A stretch of 64,000 nucleotides of DNA from Tritrichomonas musculus (lineage: Eukaryota; Parabasalia; Tritrichomonadida; Tritrichomonadidae). Positions 27,040 through 37,113 of the stretch are shown here, in pieces. The stretch spans positions 1,612,001 through 1,676,000 of the forward strand of contig JAPFFF010000014.1 of assembly GCA_039105265.1 (NCBI GenBank), in the 5' to 3' direction. Below the pieces are notes generated by a model. The model did no database searches. It was not told the DNA's origin and saw nothing but the letters and a program-made list of their open reading frames with translations. Numbering within the stretch: the stretch's first letter is position 1; every line of letters begins with the position of its first letter. A program made the translations under genes and the position numbers.

Positions 27040-27251
27040 ATATTGCAATATGTAATTGGCGACCTTGGTTGACTAGAATGGCGGTTTTTAAGGTGATCTG
27101 AAGTTGGATGCTGCGATGATTTGGAAACTCTGCTTCGTTACTTGTGCTTGCGCTAGCCTCCTTTTTGTTATATTGCAATATGTAATTAGCGATCTTGGTT
27201 GACTAGAATGGCAGCATTTATGGTGATCTGAAGTTGACTGATGAGATGATA
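27040..27251. repeat. Diverged tandem duplication, ~83-bp unit twice
   Basis: A block starting TTATATTGCAATATGTAATT and continuing through TTGGTTGACTAGAATGGC to GGTGATCTGAAGTTG occurs at about 27040-27122 and again at about 27169-27251, roughly 88% alike. A 46-bp spacer separates the copies. The spacer is GC-richer (CGTTACTTGTGCTTGCGC). Confidence 0.7.
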
Positions 27252-27257
27252 TAAAAT

Positions 27258-27461
27258 TGGTGGCTTTCGCGCTTTATTCCTAAAACATTTGGAAATTTGG
27301 GAGAATGTTTTTTGAATGTGACTTTCGGAAATGAATTTAATTTTGATAAGTAAAAATAAAACAGCTTTTTCAATGTATTTCTTTCAAGAATAGTCTGTGC
27401 TAACGACTTTTTGATATAAAACTTTCAAAAAGTTTGTTTATTTTCGATTTCCAGGCATGAC
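27258..27461 (-). repeat. Right inverted end of the outer element
   Basis: Inverted partner of 21609-21819, about 94% alike by eye, with the 16-bp flanking direct repeat adjacent at 27462-27477. Confidence 0.8.
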
Positions 27462-27477
27462 AATTTACTTTTCTTAC
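27462..27477 (+). repeat. 16-bp direct repeat flanking the outer element, right copy
   Basis: AATTTACTTTTCTTAC, identical to 21593-21608. Confidence 0.7.
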
Positions 27478-27554
27478 AATTCAGATAATTATATGAGTTA
27501 TCACAAAAAGTTAAAAATTTTAAATAGATAAAAAAAACTTTTTCATAATATAAT

Positions 27555-27720
27555 ATGAATTAACGTTAACTCGTTCGTTTTTTCAATGTTATCTGAACGT
27601 TGAGAGCTTCGTTGATGGTCGTTCATTTCGTTGATCTTAACGGGCTCAACGTCGTTGATCGTTGACTGTCAATGAACGAGACGTTATAAAATTCAACGAG
27701 CTCAACGTCAATGTTGGCCA
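27555..27720. repeat. CGTTGA/TCAACG-rich cluster
   Basis: About nine copies of CGTTGA or its complement lie within ~150 bases, together with AACGTTAA-like and CTCGTTCG/CGAACGAG-like inverted pieces. The region is much GC-richer than the flanks. It looks like a palindrome-rich repeat remnant; no frame crosses it. Confidence 0.5.
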
Positions 27721-28124
27721 TCCCTGGTTGACCCCTCTATTGTTTTGGTAATATTTCAAAGAATCTTTAAAATTAAACTATTTTGTAATATTATTTCATC
27801 TAGTTATATAAATATTATTATTAATTTTTTAGTAATATTCAAGTATATTCAAACGGTCTCGAAATCACATCATATATTACCGACCAATTTTTACAAAATT
27901 GAAGGACAGAATCTTCATAAAAAGTGTTTTATTATATTCATAAATAAGTATAAAATGTTGTGACAAAGTATTTATCCAAATTCTTTCATTTTCTCTATTC
28001 TTTAAAAGATTCATCAAGATCTTTTATCATTTCATTTTTATCAAATGAATACTTTTTCATTAGTACCAAACACTATAAAAAGATTGATGGAGAAAAACCA
28101 AGATTTGCTGATTTAATTAACAGT
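27721..28124. other. AT-rich gap before the kinase pseudogene
   Basis: Nothing credible is coded here; two short plus-strand frames (27745-27963, 27960-28235) are low-complexity and unconvincing. On the minus strand this is the 3' flank of the Sel1-kinase pseudogene. Confidence 0.5.
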
Positions 28125-31100
28125 TTAATTGTCTTTGATTGGGTCTTCATAAAAATAAAGATGTGCCAAATTGTACATACAAACTTTGTTATTATTATTA
28201 TTATGCCGAATTGCTTCGTTAAAATATTCAATTGATGATCCAATTCTCACAGGAACAAGTTCACCAAATCCATGCTTGTAAATAATTCCCAAATTGTTTT
28301 TTTTTGCATATTGATGATTAAATGACGATGCTTCTTTATAAAGACTGATAGCATGATGCATATCTTGCTTTACGTATTTACCTTCGTGATACAAGAATCC
28401 GAGTGCAAAGTTTGCATTTCTATTTTTATTAAAAGATGAAAGTGAAATGAAAAACACCGAATGAATGCAGATATAAAGATCCAAGAAGAAAACTGAGCAT
28501 TTGAATTATTTCCATTTGCAGCAAGTGTCCAATAATGCAATGTGGGATGTTGTGCAGTAAGATAAATTAAACCAAGTTCAAATTGAAATATTTTAATATC
28601 ATTTCCTTCTTTATAAATAAATCCAAATCGAGTTTGTGCTTCAGAAACATTTTGATTTACAGCAAGTGAATAATAATATATTGCTCTGTCTATATCTCGA
28701 GAAACATATTCTCCACTTGAATAAATGTAAACTAGAATGCATTTCGATTTAGGATGATTCTGATTAGCAGCAAGTGATAAGTAATTAATTGCTTTGTTAA
28801 TATTTGGCTGAATTTATTTTCCATCATAATAAATCACACCTAAAGAAAAATGTTCTGCAATGAAATTTTGATCTGCAGCAATTAATAAGTAATTAGTTGA
28901 ACTTATTTTCTTGCTATATAAATTACACCAAGATTAAACTGTGCCTCAATATGATTTTGATTGCTTTTTTGTATGTCTTGCTGTATATATTCACCTTTTA
29001 AATAAGCAACACCTAAAATATATTTTGTGCATCTGGAATATTTGAATTTGCAGCGACTGATAAATAATGAATTGCTTTGTTAAAGTCTTTTGATACACAT
29101 CTTCCTTCTATATAAATTGAGCTTCGGAATGATTTTTATCTGAAACAAGTGCAAAATAATAAAAATTGCTTTTCTAATGTCTTGCTGGATTTCTCTGATA
29201 AATAAATGAAACCAATATTAAACGGTGCTTCTGCATAGTCTTGATTTGCAGATTAATTGCTTTGCTGATGTCTTTTTGAGGACAATCTGAAATATAAATG
29301 ACAAATAACATAAATTGAGCTTCTGGATCATTCTGTTTTGCAGCGAGTGATAAATAATGAATTGCTTTGTCAAAATCTTTTGATACATATTATAATTGAA
29401 TTCCTAATATAAATTGTGCTCTTGAATAATTCTGATTAGCAGCAAGAAAATAAATACTTTGTTGCTTTGTTAGTATCTATTTGAACATATTTTCCTGTGC
29501 TATAAATGTTGCCAAGATTAAATTGCGCTTCAAGAACATTCTGCTTTGCAGCTTTGTTGATATCTTGTTGAAGAATTTTCTCCTTTCCTATAAATATTGC
29601 CAACCTCATAATTTATGCTTTCATTTGAATACTAACTAAAATAAGTTATTTCTATTATACATTCATTAATGTAAAAGATGATTTTCATCTTTATCCAATT
29701 TTGGCTCATCATTTCTCGATTTCAGTTCATTGAACAAATGTTTAATACAAATCTGGAATCGTTTCATATGAAAACACATACTCTAATCGATTTTCTTCTA
29801 TTTCTAGATACAAAAACAAAAAAATTATGTTTGATATAATGGAATCTTTGTAAACATTTGATAGATATGATATAGTATAAATATCATTAATGCGTCAATT
29901 GCTATTCTTGATTTTGGTGAATAATAAAGACAATGCTTGTATATATTTTTTGAGTTTTTCGAATTGTTTACTTCTTGGTGGAAGCTTTGAAAATAATCCA
30001 TGATTTTTCCTTTTTCGTTGTTAAATTTAATGAGAAATGTTGTTGCCATGATATTTTCAAATGAGTTTTCACTTATAATGAAATGAATGATCATTCCAAG
30101 CGAAAATATATCTGATTCAAATGAGTTCTGGTTTAAAATCAGATATCTGATACTATTTATTGTTAATCCAGTCTTTTCAGCATCATCCAAATTTTCTTTA
30201 CTTCAATTATAATTGCATCCTGATTAGAATCAATAATTACATCATCCCATTTCAAATCTCGTAATAAGGAACCTTTAGTTTGTAATTTCAAGGATGATTT
30301 TTATAATTTGTGCTTTTCATCAATTTCATTTTTAATGATGAAGTCTCGTAACGTTTCTCCTTCAATGCATTCCAAAACAAGATATTTGTTCTGTTCTTTG
30401 TCAATTGTTCCAATCGACTTGGAAATAAACTGATTCAATTCGCGCTGAAACAATTTATTTGATTCTTCAGAATCTCTTTTATACGTATTCAAAACATACA
30501 AAAGTTGATCGTTGAGGTTGTAACATAAACTTACAACCGTTTTCATGCCATATAAACTGGTAGTCATTTTTGCATACAACTCAATTTTCAATTTATCATT
30601 GAAAACAAATAACTATTAATTTCAAAATTGAGTTGATTATTTTCATTTTTCAATACTTTTCAGAAAAATTACTTGTATAACAAAATGACTACCAGTTTAG
30701 AAATACAAAGTCATGGATTTCAAATTCATTTGATGTTTTTGGAGGATTTGAATTAATTTCTACTCGATTCTTTCTTGTTCTTGCTTGAATTCTCGTGATT
30801 AAAAACTCAATTATTTTGCATTTCAATGCTTTTAAGTTATTTTTTAACTCTTTTTTGTTCATTTTTATTGAATTCAAAATCATTTTGGTTGTTGAAAGTA
30901 TTCAAAAAGTCTCTTTTGCATTCTTCTGATAAATAAAAAAAAGAAGGTAATGAATTTGTTTTTTCAAAAAAGTGCTTGTTTTCATTGAAGTTTGTTTGAT
31001 CGATAATTAAAATTTCATTAAAACTAAAGAATAGCCAGTAGTTAAAATTATTTTCAGGATTTTTATAATTATCAACAATTATTCCTTTGGATATTTGTAC

Positions 31101-31267
31101 TTCCAATTTTTGGGCTAATATATTAAAATCAAGATTAATAATTTTTTTTTATTTTTAGCGATTTTTGTTGAAGATGAATAAATATTGATTCTTTTCGTAA
31201 GATCTTGGAATAGCTGATCATTTTTCTGTATATATTTGAAAAGATTCACATTTCTTTGAGTTTCCAT
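28125..31267 (-). pseudogene. Decayed protein kinase with Sel1 repeats
   Basis: An ATG at 31267 starts METQRNVNLFKYIQKNDQLF. Then come pieces in changing frames: 31106-30837, 30883-30689, the kinase N-lobe at 30591-30301 (NKYLVLECIEGETLRDFI hinge), a catalytic-loop equivalent RDLKWDD at 30261-30241, and the C-lobe at 30190-29825 with DIFSLGMIIHFIISE. From about 29650 down to 28125 a dozen or so degenerate ~36-residue Sel1 repeats follow. Only the last stretch (28484-28125) is long and open (NFALGFLYHEGKYVKQDMHH). Many frameshifts and stops are present. Kinase+Sel1 proteins form a very large family in trichomonads, so this is one dead member. Asn of the catalytic loop is replaced by Asp. Confidence 0.8.
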
Positions 31268-31703
31268 TAATTTGATTATTCAAATATTTTTTTAATTTCA
31301 ATTTTTTCAATGTGCTTTATCAAATCATATTAATTTCATTTTGATGAACATACTTACAAGTAAAATATTAGCACATGTTCTTAATAGAATGTATAACTGA
31401 AGAAAATATGAACTGTGACATTTTGGATTCAAAAGGAATCAATGCCAAATAGTGATATTGAGAATGGTGATGAAAGTCTTCATTGATATTTTCATATTTG
31501 CAAAAAAACACTTAATTCTCTTGCTTATTCAAACGAAACTGAACTTGAAAAGAAATTGATATTTATGTTATTGAGTGTATTTCATTTCGAATTGAATAAA
31601 AAACATTTCTATATTATTATTTAATAAAATTGAAAAAGTTCTGAATTTGAATAGTTTTGATGGACAAATATTTTTTTAAAAAGTTTTAAACTAGGGTTCT
31701 TCA
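31268..31703. other. Intergenic region upstream of the VPS39-like gene
   Basis: 436 bases of AT-rich DNA, holding the divergent 5' flanks of the pseudogene and the VPS39-like gene. No further feature is seen. Confidence 0.5.
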
Positions 31704-34436
31704 ATGACGAATCCAGATAATCATATAGAAATACCAACACCTTTTCCATCAGACTCTATAACAGCTATCGCATATTATAAACCTAATATTTCAAAATTTA
31801 TTCTCAATGGAAATTTGTGGATTGGTACTAAAAACGGTTCTTTACATATTGCAGAAGAGGTGATTGAAAGTAGGACTTCATTTATATTTCGATCAACAAT
31901 GAGAACTGCAAGGAAAAATTTTATTGTTAAAGAAATTATTCCTATTTATGAAGATCCTCCTTGCACCCTTGTTCACTGGATGGGAGGAAATGGTCAAGCT
32001 GGACCAGTTCAAGTTATATACCCAGGTGGTGTGCGAGTTCAAATATTTGAAGAAGCAAATCGTATTCTTTATACAACAGTAAACAAAGCTAAAGCTAAAA
32101 ATTCAGAAAATAGAAGTCTTATTGGAATATTACACGGAGAATCAATTACATTTTTTGAATTTATTGGCGATATGGTTGTCGAAAAAAATAAAATTGAAAA
32201 ATTATCAGACGGATTTATTGAGGCAATTGAAATGGGCGAGGAATCAATAATATACTTTTCTAAAGGATGCTATCATAAATACGATTTATATAATTTAACA
32301 GATACAAGAATTTCGACATCAACAATTGGCGAATTAAAAAACAAAATTAATCCATTTGTTGTAAAAGTTGCTCCCGAAACATTTATCATCGCATATAAAG
32401 AATTTATGATGATTATTGGGCTTAATACAAAAGAAAGAGAAGCTATGATTCATTACGATAAAAATAATAAAGTACCACATCGCATATTAATATTTAAAGA
32501 TATAATGTATCAGTTTTATGATAATCTTTTTACTCGACAACCCATCATTCCACTTCAAACTGGTTCTGATCCCCAAGTATTTAATTTTCAGTCAGTTTTT
32601 TTGAGTTGCATGGTAGGCGATAATCTTATCATTGTTACACCAAAATCAGTTCAAATGATTGGCACAATTCCTCAACCACCTGATTTGGCGAATAAAATTA
32701 TTGAAAAAGGTGGTGTTTATGATGAATTTGAAAATCTTATGAACAAACTCTCAAAAGAACAAGTTTCAGAAATCATTTCAGATATCTTTGATATCATTTG
32801 GAAAAATGGGAAATATGAATTAGCATTTGATCTAATATCAACACATTTAATATTAAATAATATAAATAAGTATGTTTCATTGATGCCTATTCTGATCATT
32901 GATGCTCCTGATGAAAACGCAATAAACTCATCAAATATGAATAATCAGCAAATAAATTTTGATATCGACCAAATATACATTCAAAAACGCAATTATACCA
33001 TATCTCCGGATGTAAAGCCACTTGAAGAAAATGACAAAAGATATTTAAATAAGATGCTTGACTTTTTATCTTTCACTCGTTCAATGTACATACAAAACAT
33101 TTGTAAATATAAAGATTCAATTCATGATGTTAATACCGCACTTGCTCAATGCTATGCCGCCTTCTCAAAAACACGCGAACTCGACGAACTAATTGTAGAA
33201 AACCACCTTGATTTAAGACCATTACAATACTTCATTAGGGAAAGATCTAAAATTTTATCTTTAAATCCATCATATGCCATATTACAGTCAAATATTGGTG
33301 AAGTTGATGAAGCAGTTCTCATATGGCAAAAACTTGATCTTGCTCTAGCAAAGAGTAATAAATTTAATCCAATGTTTGTTACTGAAGCTTCCTATGCTGT
33401 ACAAAAGTTGAGAGACTCCTCGAATTTAATATCATATTTAAATTGGATATTTGAAAAAGATCCGAATTCACCCGAATTGGCTATAAATGCGATTTTATCG
33501 ATTAATCATGATCCTACAGAAATAAATTCATGGATGTCATCAAAAGGACTTGATAATTACAAATTGAGATATTGCGTTTACATTGTAACTCAATCTAATT
33601 CGAATACAAATTCGAGAAACTCTTTTAACGTTTCTTCAGCTGGAAAAGCAAGCACTCTTGCAAATGAAACATTTATATCGCTTCTTGATATTCTTTCTGA
33701 GATAGACAATAGTGATTTTGACCTGAACCGTCTTCAATTTACCAAATCGAGCAAAGATGGAACAGCAGGAGGAGTTTTTAAGCTCAATGCAAAAAAAGAA
33801 ATATTCCAATACTTAATGAAAATACTCGAGCTTCACGCAGGCAGTATCAATGAGTCAGACGCTGAAAATCATATTACTGATAATATTGATATTAATATTA
33901 AGCTAGCTCTTTATAGGGTTAAAAGAATGTATGAGAAAGGAATTAAATTAATGCTTCAGAAATCTGCTAATTCAGAGTTTCCTGAAGAAAAAGTTCAAGA
34001 ATTTTGTAGGTTAGCACCAGAACCTGATGCTGCTTTTTCAGTTCTTATTAATATAATTGATCCAAAAGACTTAATTCCGAAATTTAAAAATTTTATTCTT
34101 GATAATTTAACATACATGAATATACCAGAATTGATTACTCATATTCCAAAAAATCTAAAAATGAATGAGGTTCAATTAATTTTAAAAAAATCTTATAATA
34201 TTCTCCAAAGTCGTATTAATAATCTTAACAATCAAATTGCGGTAGCTAAGTCAATCAAAGTTGATACTTTATATAGAAAAACCCAAGTTCAAGCAAATTA
34301 TTGCTACTTGAGAAAAGATGTCAGGTGCGCTAAATGCGGAAATAAGATCCTTGAAGAACAGCAATGTGTTATGGCACCAGGCGGAACTAGTATGCCTGTT
34401 TACCATCCACGTTGCAAACCAATATTATTCACATAA
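31704..34436 (+). CDS. VPS39/VPS3-like HOPS-CORVET tethering subunit (910 aa)
   Basis: Tethers endosomal/lysosomal membranes through Rab GTPases. The N-terminal ~300 residues form a CNH-type propeller (SITAIAYYKPN, LWIGTKNGSLHI near the start). A long helical clathrin-repeat-like region follows, about 340-850. The C-terminus has DVRCAKCGNKILEEQQCVMAP and later VYHPRC, the zinc-finger-like end found in VPS39 and TGFBRAP1/VPS3. Whether it is VPS39 (HOPS) or VPS3 (CORVET) cannot be decided by eye. The ATG at 31704 is immediately preceded by TCA, so the 5' leader may be only a few bases. Confidence 0.82.
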   Translation: MTNPDNHIEIPTPFPSDSITAIAYYKPNISKFILNGNLWIGTKNGSLHIAEEVIESRTSFIFRSTMRTARKNFIVKEIIPIYEDPPCTLVHWMGGNGQAGPVQVIYPGGVRVQIFEEANRILYTTVNKAKAKNSENRSLIGILHGESITFFEFIGDMVVEKNKIEKLSDGFIEAIEMGEESIIYFSKGCYHKYDLYNLTDTRISTSTIGELKNKINPFVVKVAPETFIIAYKEFMMIIGLNTKEREAMIHYDKNNKVPHRILIFKDIMYQFYDNLFTRQPIIPLQTGSDPQVFNFQSVFLSCMVGDNLIIVTPKSVQMIGTIPQPPDLANKIIEKGGVYDEFENLMNKLSKEQVSEIISDIFDIIWKNGKYELAFDLISTHLILNNINKYVSLMPILIIDAPDENAINSSNMNNQQINFDIDQIYIQKRNYTISPDVKPLEENDKRYLNKMLDFLSFTRSMYIQNICKYKDSIHDVNTALAQCYAAFSKTRELDELIVENHLDLRPLQYFIRERSKILSLNPSYAILQSNIGEVDEAVLIWQKLDLALAKSNKFNPMFVTEASYAVQKLRDSSNLISYLNWIFEKDPNSPELAINAILSINHDPTEINSWMSSKGLDNYKLRYCVYIVTQSNSNTNSRNSFNVSSAGKASTLANETFISLLDILSEIDNSDFDLNRLQFTKSSKDGTAGGVFKLNAKKEIFQYLMKILELHAGSINESDAENHITDNIDINIKLALYRVKRMYEKGIKLMLQKSANSEFPEEKVQEFCRLAPEPDAAFSVLINIIDPKDLIPKFKNFILDNLTYMNIPELITHIPKNLKMNEVQLILKKSYNILQSRINNLNNQIAVAKSIKVDTLYRKTQVQANYCYLRKDVRCAKCGNKILEEQQCVMAPGGTSMPVYHPRCKPILFT

Positions 34437-35228
34437 ATTATTGTTTTATTGTTTTTTTTTGTTATTAAAAATCATAGATAAATATTATTTTTCAATTTTT
34501 TTTTTTTTTTAATGTTTAATTTCTTTCAACCAATATTATTATACGCCTTCATTTTTCGCCCAAAAAATTAAAAACAAGGGCGATTTATTTTTATGAATTG
34601 AGTACGTTTATTTTTTTTTTTTTTTATTTTTTTTTAATATATATATATATTAAATTAGGTAATTGTAAAGCTATGTTATTAATAATGCTTTTTTGGCAGA
34701 TTTAATATTTTTTGTCACATTCAAAAATTGAGGAATTTTATATTGCCCGGAGAAAACCTTTCAATTCATTTTACATCGCCCGGCGGTTCCTTTCAAATGA
34801 TCATATAAACCTTTGAATTTCCTATTTTGGTCACTTTTCCGCCCAAAATGCCACTTTTTTTCGCCCCAAGAATTTGAAAACTTTACAACCAAATTTCATA
34901 AATTTTCAAATTCTATGAGTATGTTCAAATTTCATTATTCTATGAGTATTCTCAATTGCAATTTTTTTGAATAAATTCATTGAATTAGTATTTTTTATTA
35001 AATGTTAAAAGCATTTATTTTTAAAAGTTTAAATATATTTTCATGATTAATTTTCTGAGAATAACCGCTGCCCATTGATATTTAACAAGTAAAGGCGATT
35101 AATGAAGGCGTATATTATTATTTGTAATAGGTCCCAAAACCCGGAAAAATTAGATAGCCAACATCAATCATTTTTTTTGAGAAGTTTATTTTCTCAAATT
35201 GGCTAAAAAATTTACATTCAAATTAAAA
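34437..35228. other. Intergenic region dominated by a MITE
   Basis: Holds the element at 34541-35113. The rest is T-rich, with T tracts at 34496-34510 and 34610-34637. An in-frame TTG extension (35199-35228) precedes the next gene's ATG. Confidence 0.6.
34541..35113. mobile_element. MITE-like element, 573 bp, with 6-bp target duplication
   Basis: The ends ATACGCCTTCATTTTTCGCC and, inverted at 35094-35113, ATACGCCTTCATTAATCGCC match at 18 of 20 bases. Both sides are flanked by ATTATT (34535-34540 and 35114-35119). The interior contains several CGCCC/GGGCG motifs and no frame. A 6-bp AT-only duplication could arise by chance, and the family is unassigned. Confidence 0.6.
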
Positions 35229-35972
35229 ATGCAAGATGTTAAAGATGTACTAAAATTTGTTTTACGTTACCCAGCTTGTATGTTTTGGGTTTCTTTCTTT
35301 ATTGTTCCTACAATTTTGATCTCATCACCTATTGCATATATTTTTATTAAACAAGAGATTAAATTTTCACCAATATCTTCCTTACTTGCGAAAAGTTCAA
35401 CAAAAGATATAACAAAGATCGGATTAATTTGTGGCCTTATTTCTTTAATATCTAATCATATAACATGCCACAAGTTTTATAGCCGACTTCGTAAATCAAA
35501 ACAAAGTAATGATAAAGCTAGCCAATTTTTGAGCACTTTTGTGAAATTCCTTGACGCTTCAATGATTGTTATAGACCTTTCTTTGGCCATAATTCTCTTT
35601 TTCAACGTTAAAACTCACCCAATCATACATATTATATTTACAATTCTCTTCATCATTTCTTCAATTGTTTTTAGCTTTGGAATTGACATCATTATGAAAA
35701 GACAGAACAAATCAATACCACTTTCAAATTCTTTAAATCAGATTCTTTTGGTAACTTCCATAGTTTCAGGTATTTTGTTTGCATTTTCAAAAGAAAGAAA
35801 AACTATTTTTTACATAGCATCTTTATTTGAAGATTTTTCTTTCGTTATCATTTTCTTCAAATATATTTTTGTTGCAATGAATGTTCTTGGAGGATCATTC
35901 TTACCAAAGAGAATATTTACATTGGAAACACCAGCAAATGATTACTCTCTCAATGATGAATATTTACCATAA
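35229..35972 (+). CDS. Six-pass membrane protein, DRAM/Frag1/Sfk1-like (247 aa)
   Basis: About six hydrophobic segments are visible, near residues 12-38, 60-80, 105-125, 130-152, 170-187 and 198-225, and the size is typical of the DRAM/Frag1/Sfk1 family. That family acts in lysosomal/Golgi membranes and plasma-membrane lipid homeostasis. Two polar loops (KQEIKFSPISSLLAKSSTKD; RLRKSKQSNDKASQ) separate helices 1-2 and 2-3. The first ATG is 35229, after TTCAAATTAAAA; the frame is open from a TTG at 35199. Family assignment rests on topology, so another small transporter is possible. Confidence 0.7.
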   Translation: MQDVKDVLKFVLRYPACMFWVSFFIVPTILISSPIAYIFIKQEIKFSPISSLLAKSSTKDITKIGLICGLISLISNHITCHKFYSRLRKSKQSNDKASQFLSTFVKFLDASMIVIDLSLAIILFFNVKTHPIIHIIFTILFIISSIVFSFGIDIIMKRQNKSIPLSNSLNQILLVTSIVSGILFAFSKERKTIFYIASLFEDFSFVIIFFKYIFVAMNVLGGSFLPKRIFTLETPANDYSLNDEYLP

Positions 35973-37113
35973 TTTTTTTTTGCTTTTTTTAATATTCTAT
36001 AAATACACAAAAATAGTATTTGTTAAATAAAAATATCCTTCAATAAACCAAATGGTAGTAAATTTGTTTTATTTTTAATCAAAAACAATATGAAAATTAA
36101 AAAAATTATTGATTAATGCCATAGTTAATGCGCTTTTAACCAAAAATTTTATTTGAATTCAATTTAAAACATAAGCCTGATATTTATCTTTTCAGATTTG
36201 ATTTTGGAATGAGTTTAGTTTTGATGAAAAACTTTGATGTGAAGAAATTGACCTGCCGTTGAAGAAAGGTGTAAATGATTCACCATAAAGACCATATTAA
36301 GGTTGAACAAAAGCAGTATATTTTATCATATTATAATATAATAAAATATATGATGATAAAAAATTTATTTACTAAATATAATGGTAAAATTGACGTATGA
36401 TATAAAAATAAACTAATTTTTCTTTTTGAATGAAAATTTTACAATTTGATAAGTTTAGAAAAAAAATGATGTTTTGTATAAATATTATAGCAAATATGAG
36501 GAAAATCCAATTTAAAATATAAGATATATTTTTTAGTTAATTTATTAAATTGAATTTATTTTTTATGAAATATTTGAATCATCAGAAAATTGAGATCAAT
36601 TCTATGAAATTATTATATGCTTCAGAATATTGAGCATTTTTTTAAGAAATAATTGTGAGATTGTAAGATATAAACAATTGTAAAATTGTGAGAAAATAAA
36701 GATTTCTGAAAAGTAAAAATATGTAAAGTATTCAAAGAAAAAATCTATCCAAAATAAAGTCCCCAGCGTCGGAATTTTTGATTTTTTAAAATAAATCTTT
36801 TTAAAATCAAAAAATATGGCCAATTTTTCAAATTTTAACTCAGGTTGAAAAGATTAGCTGAGTGATTATTTATGAAATTATCTCTACTTTTAGCAAGATA
36901 TACAATAATTTAAATATATTATATAATGATATTATTAATTTTATGAATATTTAATAAAAAAAATTAAAATTTATAATGATATATTTCGCAAAATATGTAT
37001 TTTCGTTGTCACTTTTTGAATACTACAAAATTGAATGAATACCTTAATAAGGCCTCACCATAATCATTTCTAAAAAATTTTTGATATTGAATTTGTAATC
37101 ATCAATTAAAGCA
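35973..37113. other. 1.1-kb AT-rich intergenic region
   Basis: No credible gene. Near 36746-36830 a less AT-rich patch contains TATCCAAAATAAAGT (also at 25922) and an 11-bp inverted pair TTTTTGATTTT/AAAATCAAAAA. It may be a remnant of a small DNA transposon. The AP-3 gene's initiator TCATCAATT lies just before 37114. Confidence 0.5.

Larger units (their letters stand above)
21609..27461. mobile_element. Decayed virus-like (Polinton/Maverick-type) element with ~205-bp inverted ends
   Basis: The ends 21609-21819 and 27258-27461 are inverted repeats, about 94% alike by eye. Inside are a retroviral-type integrase remnant (26086-26935, plus strand) and two minus-strand open frames (24946-25404, 24676-24849). 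Long inverted ends with an rve integrase point to a Polinton/Maverick-type element, much shorter than a full one and clearly broken (several breaks in the integrase alone). It has received at least two later insertions (21820-23363 and 23842-24318). A Ginger-like DNA transposon is the alternative. It is older than the nearly identical Mutator-like copy nested in it. Confidence 0.5.

Noticed and set aside
27745-28235. Two short plus-strand frames
   Set aside because: AT-rich composition; the second overlaps, antisense, the Sel1 part of the kinase pseudogene, which has clear protein likeness.
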